Below, piece after piece: positions 1-11,400 of a stretch of 64,000 nt of DNA. The notes beneath the pieces are model-generated. The model was not told the DNA's origin and did no database searches. It was given only the letters and a program-made list of their open reading frames with translations. The stretch comes from Cricetomys ansorgei (taxonomy: Eukaryota > Chordata > Mammalia > Rodentia > Nesomyidae): contig JAMJFZ010000711.1 of NCBI GenBank assembly GCA_026225945.1, positions 2,457,501 to 2,521,500 on the forward strand, read 5' to 3'. Numbering within the stretch: the stretch's first letter is position 1; each line of letters opens with the position of its first letter. The position numbers were made by a program, and so were the translations under genes.

Positions 1-380
1 ATGTCTCTTGGGTGACGAGATATCTAGAATAAAAAAACAAATGCAGGGGACACTCCCTCAGTTTTCAAATAGCTAAATCAATAGCTAAATACACACATAA
101 ATTCTGACCATTTTTACCAAGAAAACACTTCATGTAGAATACGCTCTTTTCTTTAAGTATTCCTTGCCCTATTGAGACAGAGTGTGCCCGTAGATTATAT
201 CTCATGCACTTATGTATCATGATCTAGTCCAGCAACAGAGAGCCAGCCACCAAACAGATAGTCATGTGTGAGACTGAGTCACAGTCAGAAAATGGTGAAA
301 GCAAGACACAGAGTTCCAGGAATAGAATATGTTTATTAGGAGAAATCGATACAGTGGTTACTTGTGAATCTAAAGGTTGT

Positions 381-704
381 AGTTTGAATGTGAAATGTCC
401 CCCCATAGACTCTGGATTTGAACACCCATTCCCCAGAGAGCGACCCTGCTTGACACAGTTCAGAAGGTAGAACCTTGCTGGAAAAATGAGTCCCTGAAGG
501 TGAGCCTTGAGATTTTACAGGTAGTCTCCCCTTCCTGGTTACTCGCTGCTTCCCAAGTAGATACAATATGACCCACTGGCCTACCACCCGACCATCATGT
601 TTAGCCCCTGGAACCAACCACAAGCCAGAATAAACCTTTCCTTCCTTAAATACTTCTTGTCAGATATTTTTCTTTCATAGTAACAAAGAAAGTAACTAAT
701 ACAC
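381..704 (+). repeat. Rodent interspersed repeat, LTR-like, family unassigned
   Basis: The block starts with a 'tttgaatgtgaaatgtcccc' stretch and ends with an 'ataaacc...agtaactaatac' tail that recurs across rodent genomes. It lies in the deep Ccdc81 intron or beyond. The bases before and just after it (1-380, 705-1,440) show nothing I can assign. Confidence 0.45.
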
Positions 705-1479
705 TATTTACTTTGAGCATAGAGTTCCTAAGCAATACCACCTAGCTCAAAAGAGTCAAGAATAACAGACTGCACCCACAAACCATTGGCCTACCCCTGG
801 CTCCTTCTTCTTTGTCTGGCTGGTCTTTCAACTTGATCTTCCTTGGTCTATTCTCTCCTCCTTCCTCTACAATGACCTCCATGGGTGGTTTGCTCTCCAT
901 CTCTTTGTGCTCAATCCTAGGAATGAATCAAGATGTTTGAACTCTGCACTAGTCCTGAACAGGTGACAGTGTGAACTCTCAATTCTTGGAAGCAATCCAC
1001 CACCTTGCTGATTTCGCAGCAAACCTGCTTCCCTCAAGGGGCTGCAAGATTTGCCTTGATAAAATACATAGCATGATCTCCCTCTCTTGAAGCCAAATCT
1101 GGGATCCTGTCAAGATCACATATCTTTGTACCCATGGACCCCAAAAGAATTTGCAAATAAAGAAATTACTTTGAACACCTCAATTTAGTTTTGTATTTTT
1201 TTTAATTTTGGTTTCAGTTTTGAATTTGTCTGTCCTTTCTATGTGAGAGACTTGAAGTCAAGAAATCATACCCTGGTGCCCAGATTGCACCCTGCAATAA
1301 CCATATCTCTCCTTCCTACTCTCCATTTCCCCAACTTCTCCCATATGAAAACAAAGGACTGGTAAAAAGACAGTTTGGGAAGTGGAGTTCATTCAGTTAA
1401 TGTGTACAGTTGAAGGTTTTCTTTGGTCTTCAGGTATGAGTCCAATACTCCCATTGGGGGTATTATTATTATTACTTTT

Positions 1480-1659
1480 ATTTTTTTATTATGTACAATG
1501 GTTTTTTTGTCTGCATGTGTGTTTGTATGAGAGTGTCACACACTTTAAAACTGAAATTACGGGCAGTTGTACGCTGCCATAGAGGTGCTGGGAGTTGAAC
1601 CCAGATCCTCTGGAAGAGCAACCAGTGCTCTTAACTGAAAAGCCATTTCTCCAGCCCCC
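1480..1659 (-). repeat. B2/B3-type tRNA-derived SINE
   Basis: The reverse complement begins 'ggggctggagaaatggc' and continues with the 'gttaagagcac..gctcttccagagga' tRNA-like head typical of B2/B3 SINEs. The tail is diverged. From 1,660 to 3,900 I see no gene; there is only AT-rich sequence and a triplicated 'tttacggta' motif near 3,044-3,066. Confidence 0.75.
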
Positions 1660-3901
1660 AATAAATAAATCTTTTTTAAAAAATTAAGAACGCAAGAGCA
1701 CACAATGTGCAGGTGACAGTCACACAGGAAACAAGCTCAAGCCTCTTGGCTCTTCTTTTGGTGTTCTTAATAGCACATTATTTATTTCATTTGTTTAAAA
1801 TGAAAAATAGATAAATTAGTTAATCTATTAAATGGAGAAATTTTCACGATGTATATGACACAATTATAATGAAGACTGACTGCAGTACTATTTAGAAGGT
1901 GCCTGAGAGTTGCTCCAAAGAACAACTACTACTGCTGTTATTACAATGATCATTGTCAGTCGCAGCTCCCAGGAACACCCACCATACTCTTAGGGATGCA
2001 GCTTCAGCATGCTTAGTCAAAATAGCCAGTCCTTAGATAGGAGGTGTGCTACATGCTGGAAGGAAAAGAAGCTAAGGTGGAGGAGGTGGAAGAAAATAGA
2101 GGACACCTAGCAGGTAAGAGTTTTACAAATATTGCAGGAACTAAGATGCACCAGAATCATTGGTGGGGGGGAGGTCATTTTTCTAAAACTTAACCATAGA
2201 AAACATATGCAGTAAACTCTTGGCTGGTTCTTATACAGAGATGGTGAAGAAAGGAAGATAGGAAGGGGTGGAAGAAACAGAGACAGACAGAGAGGGGGAG
2301 GTAGGAGGAGGTTAAAGTTTGGGAAACAAACCCTGCCCGGTAAGCAAGGAGAGCCTGTGCCTGGATTAACCCACGGAGCAGAAGATTCACCTTGGAAAGG
2401 CAAGCGCGCTGTTGGGATGCTTTCCGTAGGTCTCTCTGCTAGACAGCACTGAGTCCATGGTGCCCGGCCTCTGGAGAACAGAGAGAGAGGTTACACCTGA
2501 GCTGTGACCCAGGGCAGACCAAGAAACTGCGGGCTGCCTCCAGGGCAATGCTATCACTATTTGTGTCAGTGTTTAAAGTCCAGTAAGGAATTACCTCCTT
2601 CAACCAAGTTGTTGCCCTGGGAAGCTAAACAGCAGTTCCACAAGTGCTACCTTTCCTCAAACCATCACTTCCTTCTGAAAATTTCCCCAAGAGTTGACAC
2701 TTCTTCTAGGTACTAAGATTGTAGGGATAACAACTGGAGCTGCCTTGCAAAATTTTAATGGGGTTCACTATGAAAGTGTGTACAGAGGATACAACCAAGA
2801 GCTATCATAGTTATCACTTTATATAATAACCACATTATCGCTATGAATTAATATGTACAATTATTTTTTAATGAATGCTGTAGCCTACAAAAGACTTTAA
2901 AGAAAAAAACTTTTTTAAAGGGTGTTTTTAATCATAAAAATATGCATATAAAGTTCCCAAAGAGGACTTTTTTTTTTTTAGGAGCATATTCAGGTTTAAA
3001 TTATACGAAGGCTGCAGATCAAACTACCACTCCGCACCACATTTCACGGTATTTACGGTATTTACGGAGTGAATGAGATGTTAAGAGCTGGTTAACCCAG
3101 AATTCCAGGGTTAAATTCATTTAGACTGTCAAGCCAGCAGCCGCTCAGGGGCTCAGCTCCATGACGCATGCGTGTGGGGTGCCTCGGTCCATGTGGGCAA
3201 CGGGCTTAGTCAGCCAAACAACTGTTTCTCTCACCTCCAAACTCTTTGTCTTTGTCCGAGAATGTCATACATTCTTGAGACTGGTTCTTTGCAGAGTTCT
3301 TGAAAGTTAGGCTTTAGAGCTCAGTGAACGAATTAAAATGACAGTTACTCTTCTGAACAATGTTTAAAAATCAGCAGAGTCCTCCAGTGTTAGAGAGAAG
3401 CCTGCCACTTGGGCCGTTCTCACAAATTTGCGGGTCCTGCCTTGTGCTCTCATAGGAAAGATGGGTTTTTCCCGTTCTATTTTCCCACATATTGAGTTGA
3501 CATCCCTTTTAGAAATCTTGTGAAAAATCAGATTGTGTGGAAAACTCCAAAAAGCCCCCTTATACATGTCGTCATGTCCCCGGTTCCCCCTGAGGAGGTC
3601 CATGAAGGGAGACTCTGTCCTTTGTCATAGTCTTTTCATTGTAAGAAAAAAAATCAGACTTTTGCTATATGGATTTTGTGATGATTCAGTTAATTCCTGT
3701 TATCTTTATTAGTGCCCAAAACTATAATAAGGCACATTAAATATTGGATAAATGCTTCTGATCAACTATTGCTTTGCCTCTTTAAACCCTGCCATATCTA
3801 ACTTAACATGATTGTCATGCCAGCTACTCAATAGTTAACAAACACAGGGACAGTTAAGAAATTTATTTTATGACACTGAAAACTAAAAGCCAAAATCTAT
3901 G

Positions 3902-4047
3902 AAGCTGAAGAGATGACTCAGCAGTTAAGAGCACTGGCTGCTCCTCCAGGTGACCTTGGTTTAATTTTCAGAACCCACATGTGCTCTCATCTGTCTGTAA
4001 CTCCATTCCCAGGGGATCTGGCGCCCTCTTCTGGCCTCCCACCAACA

Positions 4048-4087
<40 letters not shown>

Positions 4088-4128
4088 ACATACACAGGCA
4101 AAACACCCACATAAAAAATAAAGTGGAA
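3902..4128 (+). repeat. B3-type SINE with (CA)n tail
   Basis: The 'gctgaagagatgactcagcagttaag' head is followed by 'ctcttctggcctcc' and a (CA)n run at about 4,051-4,094, then an A-rich tail. This is the usual B3 layout. Confidence 0.8.
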
Positions 4129-4195
4129 GAAAAAAAGCTTAAAAGTATGTTTGCAGGGGTTGAATTAGATTGTTTTAAACTTTCTTAACATGAAA

Positions 4196-4430
4196 TAATA
4201 CAAGCTGCGAAACTGGGTGGTGAGCTCTCTGGGCTTGGATGCCTATGCTGGCTCTATCAGCTACTGACTTGGCCATTCCATATGACCTCTCTGAATCTCC
4301 ACATTCTATATGGATCTCAGGGTGATGATCCTACAATGCTTCTGTAGAATTTTGAGATTCAGATGAAATGACGTGTGCAGGAGAGCCTTTTCAGCAATAA
4401 GGTACTATAAAATGTCAAGAAATTATGTGT
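4196..4430 (+). repeat. MIR SINE, ancient
   Basis: Diverged similarity to the MIR core: a 'tggctctatcagctactgacttgg' segment, 'tgacctctctgaatctcc', then a 'cagggtgatgatcc' stretch, in the order of the MIR consensus. It is an old mammalian element, so boundaries are soft. Confidence 0.55.
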
Positions 4431-4573
4431 TTTTATTGCTTTTCCCCATTCCTTGGTTGGCACTGATTCAAATTTTAGTTACAAGTTTTTCGTCTTACTT
4501 GTCAAGGAAGTGGGGTCTATAGCCACACATTTCCCACACTTAGGGAAACTGCCACTTAAAATACGTCAACACA

Positions 4574-4806
4574 AGCTTTTCTTTTCTTTTCTTTTCTTTT
4601 CTTTTCTTTTCATTTCTTTTCTTTTTTGTTTGGGTTTGGGGGAAGCAAAGGGTAGGTGGGGCAGCTTGGAACAGAGTCTCTCTACATGGCCTTGGCTGTC
4701 CTGGAACTCACTCTATAGACAAGGCTGGCCTCAAACTCATAAGAGATTTGCCTGCCTCTGCCTCCCGAGTGCTGGAATTAAAGGTGTGCACCACCATGCC
4801 TGTCTG
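4574..4806 (-). repeat. B1 SINE with expanded (CTTTT)n tail
   Basis: A minus-strand B1 ('ctgtcctggaactcactctatagac...cctgcctctgcctcccgagtgctgg') is preceded on the plus strand by a (CTTTT)n run at 4,574-4,625, which is the expanded A-tail of the element. Confidence 0.9.
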
Positions 4807-4880
4807 TAATAGGCTTTTCTTAATGACAGGACACTCACATTTGATTGAGGGCCATAGATTAGATTACAGAGGGGTTACAT

Positions 4881-5211
4881 GATGGCTAATTTAAATTGTC
4901 AACTTGACCCAGTCTAGCATTTCTGAGAAGAGTGTCTCCATGAAGGACTGTCTTACTCAGGTCGGCCTGCAGGCGTCGCTGTGGAGACTGTCTCAATTGC
5001 CTCCAACGATGTGAAAAGACCAGCCTGAAAGTGGGGCGGCATCGTTCCACAGTTTGGTCCCTGGACTGCCCCAGAGGACAAACTGTGGATGTGGTGTAAT
5101 CGCTGCTTTAAGTCCCTGCCTCCTTGACTTCCCTGCTATGACTGGGCTGTAACCTGGAAGTGTGAGCTAACATAAACCCTTTTCAGTCATCACAGCAATA
5201 GAAATGAAACC
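4881..5211 (+). repeat. Rodent 'gtcaacttgac...cacagcaatagaaa' repeat
   Basis: Starts 'gatggctaatttaaattgtcaacttgac' and ends 'cataaacccttttcagtcatcacagcaatagaaatg'. The same family recurs at 16.5, 20.9, 33.4-34.1 and 57.5 kb. It may be a non-autonomous DNA element, but I could not settle the class. It lies 30 bases from Ccdc81 exon 4 on the intron side. Confidence 0.6.
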
Positions 5212-5241
5212 AGGAAAGGTTCAGAGAAGAAAACAATTTAC

Positions 5242-5498
5242 ATTTGCGAGGGCTTTCGTCAAGGTGCCACTTCCATCCATTGTACAAAGGAAGTCCTTAT
5301 AAAATCTCATCTTCACTTTGCTGTCCCTGATCGAAAGGACCCCGATTCCTTTGAATGTGAATTCCACGTTTTGTTTGATGGAAATGGATCGTGATAAAAA
5401 AAGTAGTGTCTCCTTAACACATCCTTCTATTGTATCCCTGTGAAATGGACCCTCCAGGGATATCATGACAAAATTAAGTGGAACAACTGGAATATCAC
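5242..5498 (-). CDS. Ccdc81: Ccdc81 coding exon 4 (second HU-like domain)
   Basis: 257 bases with acceptor 'ttctcctcag' and donor 'gtaaat' after an Asn codon (phase 0). It encodes 85 complete codons from 'DIPVVPLNFV' to 'KALAN', including the well conserved 'FTFKGIGVLSIRDSKVKM' and 'FYKDFLCTMDG' blocks. The first base of the Gly codon at the junction comes from exon 3. The frame is open throughout, so this exon looks fully functional. It forms the bulk of the second CCDC81 HU-like domain. Confidence 0.93.
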
Positions 5499-8400
5499 CT
5501 GAGGAGAAAAAAGACAGGGTGGGGGAAAGAAGCTTATACCAAAGACTGTAGTAAAGACACATTGCATACACTTTTAAATCATTACCTGATTCTTAATATC
5601 AAAAAATAGAATTGTCCATATTTTCCCCTTATACTTTAATATTATTGCAGACAGTGAATATAACTCGGTTATTAATACATGCTAATCAGTACAATTTCAC
5701 CTAAAAGTATAATGTATTTCTCTCATAATAAAAATAACTGGCTGTCTAAATAATCTAAACTAGGATTTGGTTTTCTCTAAGGAACAGCAGTGACATTGTT
5801 TGCTCAGGGTTTCAGCCCCCTCGTCTTTCAGAACACTCCGCAGCAATATTTATGAATGTCTTCCAGTTGCCGTGTCAACTTTAGATTATTACAAATATTA
5901 GTAAATATTAAATGTCTGAAAAGATAGCCATCGTCACAGGAAGTTATCTTTCACGAAACTGAGTCTTATAACGAGGGCATCAGACTAGATGAGATGCAGA
6001 AAGCTTTCCTTTCCAGTGAGCTCATAACCAAGGCAGAGGAACAAGATTGTATCTAGCTTGAAGGAAGGGAGGATCTATTTGGCTAGAACTGGTGAAGGAG
6101 CTGTGCAAGGCCCACAGATCAGAAAAAGATTAAACAGCAAAGAGGATGGAGATGACCATAACAAAGAGCAGAGCAGCGGTACGGGGCAGTACGACGGGCA
6201 GAGGAACAGGACCGAGAGCAGCGTGCTCCAAGCACTCACTTAGCACAAACTGCTTTTTCAAACACCCATTACAGCTGAATGATAAGAATTAGAGTTCTAC
6301 CGGATGTGAACTTCAATAGATCAGCCCACCGTCTCCTGCACAGTGAACAGTGGTCTTTTACCACCTCCATCTGCTTTTTAATGTATATTTCTTAATGTAT
6401 ATTTAATGTATATTTCTTTAAAAATAGGTCAGATTGCCTGCCTTTCCATCACCCATTGCATCCCTGCAATATGTCCACATGTCAGGAAAGACACTTTCTC
6501 TCACAGTGGATGAGCCAGTGGATGCTTGCAAATCTCTCTTCTCATAACCTTTCAGGAACCTGTTGATCGTGTCCTCTTCTATCCATGACACCACTCTCGG
6601 TTCTTCAACTTCCTCCCCGGTCTGGTTACTGGTTTCCCTCTTCTTTTGCTCCTTATTATACTCAGGGACTTGAGGACTTGTTTTGATTAGTGTTTGACTT
6701 AGGAGAGTAAGTTTGTCCACAGGACTCTATCCCCATCTGCTTCTTTATATCCTCTTCTAGGTAAACTTACTCAAACCTAGACCTCTGTTCCCCACATCTG
6801 TTCAAAGCTCTGGGATCACCTCTGTCTTAACATCCCTAGAAGAACGCCAGGTTCAACGTGTCTCAAAATGAGCTAGCTACATTGCCCATCCAGTGAGCAT
6901 TCACTGCTCTCCGGCAGGAAATCTGAGTTACCCTAAATAACTTGACCCCCTTCTTACCTAGTCCCATCAGCTCTCACCTGAGATGTCTCCTGTTTTCTTC
7001 TTCACTGCTTCTGCCTCCATACCGGCATGTGTCTTATTTCATCAACTTGCTGTAATCCAAAGTGCTCTTCCTAAGTAAATCCCAGAACAGTACCAAAAAT
7101 GTACTGCTTCAAACCTGTCGGTACTTCCCAGCACCCATAGGATGAATCCTGACATCCTTATCTAGTTTCTGTCATAATGATTTTTTGCCACAGTCATCAG
7201 TCCTGGCCACACAGAGGTGCCCAGGATATTCCTAACGGGATTCACTGTTTCTCATAGCTTTGATTTGGTCACACAATTCCTGAGATACAGTTTCATGGCT
7301 TCTTTGCCGGCAAAACCTCCTCAGATGGAGACAGTCATTGCTCTCCTATGGACCTGCATCATATCTGCTCCAGTTCAGCTTTTGCAGAACTTAATCAAGA
7401 GTTCCAAAGTAAGAACGATGTCTTACTAACGAAAGAACTTCCTAATGAAAGCAACTCTACAGTGTTTGGTTATCTAATTAGTTAGATGAATATTTTTAAT
7501 TCCAAATCTAAGATGTAGCAGAGTTGTTCTTTTGAACTACGTAATTCTATATCCTGTAAAAAATTAGTTGAGGATATAAACTACTTTTTAGATTGTGATA
7601 CAAGATTCATTGTGGGAAAATAAACTCTTAATCCTAAAGCAAATGTATTTTTGAAAAGAAATCAACTTTGTCTCCATTTCCTTCCATACTGTTTGATGAA
7701 ACATAAAATTTTAGTTGAGTGGTTATAATTTTGTCAAACCCATCATATTTGAGTACATGTAAATTCAAAGTTTGTTGGCGTTTATTTTTCTAGTATATCC
7801 TTGGTTTGGTAGTTTTGGTTTTTGAGACAAGGTCTCACTTTATAGGCCCAGTTGCCTGGAACTCACTGCATAGCTCAGACTGGTCTCAGATTTGGGGTAA
7901 TCCTCTTGCCTCAAGCTTGGCAGAGCTGGGATTACAGGACGAGCCACTGGGCCTACACAGCTGACTTGCTTTCTCCTTTTCATAGAGTTACTGTGAAATT
8001 CAGTTTTCTTAAACTTAAAGCAAAGTTATGGAGTTTTCACCTCTGCCACTGAGGGTAAAACTGTTTCTCTTTAACCACATCTGAATATGGTGTAACTGAA
8101 GACAGGAAGGACCACAGACCTTGGGAGCTGAGCCCTCAACTGTGAATAGCCAACCACAGCAATCGGTGAAACCCGCACACAGGCTGGATGTGTGTGAACA
8201 TGACATGGATTATGTTTGTTTTTCCACTGTAGCTCTAGGGCCTATAGAGTGGGCACTTGATAAATATTTGTAGAAGAAAGTAAAGGAAGGAAGGGAGGGG
8301 AGGAAGGATTTTTAGGATTTTTAGGGTATGAAAACCTAAAAGTTAATATACAATTAGTGCAGCATTATTAAATTTTAACTTTCAGTAATTTAGATTATTT

Positions 8401-11400
8401 ACATGATAGAAAGACATTGTTTTCCTCAGAGCTAACTGAACAAGATTTTTTTCTCGTTACACAGAGACCCTAAATTAGATTTCTCTCTCTTTATAGCTAC
8501 TTTCAGTTTCTTATGATCTGAAACATGAGTTTCAGCCTGCATAACTCTTTAGCACAGCTTTTAAATGAACCCAGTCTTCACATGCCTGTCTCTTAAGATA
8601 CTCGTGTCTAAAATCGATTTCAGGGGCTGGCAAGATGTCCCATCGGGTAAGGCGTGTGCAGCCAAGTCTGACCACCTGAGTCCAATCCCCGGGATCCACA
8701 TGGTAGGAGAGCAATGACTCACACAGATTGTCCTCTGACCTCTACATGCATCCTGTCGAGCCTATGCCTGCACACACACACACACACACTGTCAATAAGT
8801 TTCTAGAAAAGTACAAACTGTTAAAATGATTTACCAGGAGAATATACTTTGTTCTGTTTGAGCCCATGGGTCTGCACTAACTTCTCTGCCATGATGAACA
8901 CCGGCCTCTGCACTAGAATAAACTTGTTGTTCCCCCCCACCTCAAGCTTCTGCCTTGTGAAAGTGAAAGTCCCAAGTCCTGAAATCTGGACCCCCTGAAA
9001 GGAAAAAAAAAAAAAAGACGACAAAAAGAATAATACACACAATTCCATTAAAGGGGTGAAGTTTGATAATCATCCATTTACCAAGAAAAAAAATGAAAAT
9101 ATAAACTAGGGCTTTAAGATTTACTAATCTCTTATCAGGGCGGTGGTGGTGGCACTTACCTTTCATCCCAACACTCAGGAGGCAGAGGCAGGCAGATCTC
9201 TCAGTTCAAGGCCAGCCTGGTTTACAAAAGAGTTCTGGGGAAGGGAAGGCTACACAGAGAAACCTTGTCAAGAAGAAAAAGAGGAAGAAGAGGAGGAGGA
9301 GGAGGAGGGAGAAGGAGAGGAGGGGAAGAAGGAAGAGGAGAAAGAGGAGGAGGAGGGAAGAGGAGGAGGAAGAGGAAGGGGAGAAGGAGAAGGAGAAGGA
9401 GAAGGAGAAGGAGAAGGAGAAGGAGAAGGAGAAGAAGAAGAAGAAGAAGAAGAAGAAGAAGAAGAAGAAGAAGAAGAAGAAGAAGAAGAAGAAGAAGAAG
9501 AAGAAGAAGAAGAAGAAAACAGAAGAAAAGAAACTGGATTGTAAAGTCTACCTTGTGCATGGTTAGCTGCCGTTCCCACAAACTCTGAAACATTCCCCCA
9601 GATAGTAGAGACTTCTGAAATTCAAAGGAAAATGAAAACAATTTATGCGAGCAGCCATATGAGAGTATTTTAATCCTAACAAGTAAAAATGTAAAAATAA
9701 AATTAATAATTAAATGGTAGCAACTTCTAATTCATTTAGAACCAACAGAAAATAAAATCATTCCAGAAATTATTTTTAACTAAATGATTTTTTTAACTAA
9801 AGCTTATGCCTATAAGTTCCAAAGATATAACTTTAATAACAACAATAGCAGGGCCTGTGTTGTGGCTCAGTGAGCAGTGCTCCCCTGGCGTGTGAGGCCC
9901 TAGTTTCTGTCTCCATATTACAACGAAAGGGGGCTTGTGTAACTCAGGGGTAGAATGCTTACCATGCCTGAGGTCCTGGGTTCAATCCTTAGCATTAAGT
10001 AACAGCAATAATAATGAAAACATTAATAATAACAATAATAATATAAAGTTACCTCTCTAGAATAAAGGGAAGTCAGTCATGCTTCATTTTACCTAATACA
10101 TGGAGTGTTAACCAACTGTAATATAGTTTTTTTTTTCCTTAATGATGCATTCAACAGCCATTCAAAGTATTGACTCTGGGCCACCTGAGTAATAGGAACA
10201 TGAATTCTTATCCCATTCTATAACAGAAGAACAAAGCCAAGGGCCATGGAGGCGTGAGAGACTGCTCTGTATATTAACTGTCCCTACTCATCTGCTCCTG
10301 CCAAATTCTCAAATATGCTTATCATGTTCATGTTTCACTGTCAGACACCAGCTGTCACCTCATTCCATTGCTGCTGCTCTGCAGGCTCCCTGCTCGTCCC
10401 AATTTACTGCTTCTAGTCTGATATGTTCTGGAAATAGCACTATACCAATACATATCTACAATAATAACTTACAAAAACTGATTATGGATAGGGACCCCAG
10501 ACCCTTTCCTTTAAATTAATATATAGACTTCATAATTCTACTTTGATCCGAAGGCTTTCTGTATTTATTATTTTCTTGTACTGAGTTGAGTTCTGCTACC
10601 CCTAGTCCCCAAAAGCTAGCAAAAAAAATAATACATATAGTTACCAATAACTATAGTGTTAATGTTCAGAATAAATATACAGTCTGGATAGGAGTAGCAT
10701 TTGTGTTGACCTCACCATCCCAAGTCTAATCACACGTTATCGATGATAATTTTCTAATTAGGAACACTTTACAAAATCAAGAGAACTAAGTTTTAATTAT
10801 TAAAATAAAAGACTAGAAAAGGTAACTTTTACTGGGCTGCACTTGGGGACATGGATGAAGCCAGAGACAAAAGGTCACTTCTCCAACAAGGCAAACTGCT
10901 ATTATTTTCTCTTAATGGTTTAAACTGATAACTTCAGCCTTTTAGCTCTGAAAGATCAGGGCTATAAAATACTTTTTACTTACAAGGCACCAGGAAACAA
11001 GTTTGGTGGATAGGAAGCAGCAAATGATTCTACCACTCGCTGCTAAGAGCTAAAACAGTTTATCAAAGGTCAAGTACAGTGCTGTACGCCTTTAATCCCA
11101 GCACCGAGGAGGCAGAGGCAGGAGGATCTCTGTGAGTTCCAGGTCAGCCTGGTCTACAGAGTGAGTTCCAAGACAGCCAGAGCTACATAGTGAGACGCTG
11201 TCTCAAAATAAATAAGTAAATGAAAGTTTATCAGTGAATCCCAACTATATACTGAGTTAAAAGTCTCATTGTCACCACAAGTGTCATTAACTCACTAACA
11301 AAAATCTCACTATCCCAATTTACAGAAAGAAGTTTCAGGATTACAATGTCAGAACTGATAAAGAGTTTATGACTAGACATAACATGCAGCTCAGATTTCA

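Noticed and set aside
1..5241. Search for Ccdc81 exon 5 and later exons
   Set aside because: No minus-strand segment resembles the next part of the CCDC81 protein with splice borders; it should lie left of the window.
9143..9641. Several 100-140-codon frames rich in Glu, Arg, Leu or Ser
   Set aside because: They translate the (GGA)/(GAA) purine tract in different frames and carry no protein-like complexity.
9850..9997. Possible tRNA genes
   Set aside because: The A/B-box-like sequences belong to ID SINEs and do not keep a full tRNA fold or length.
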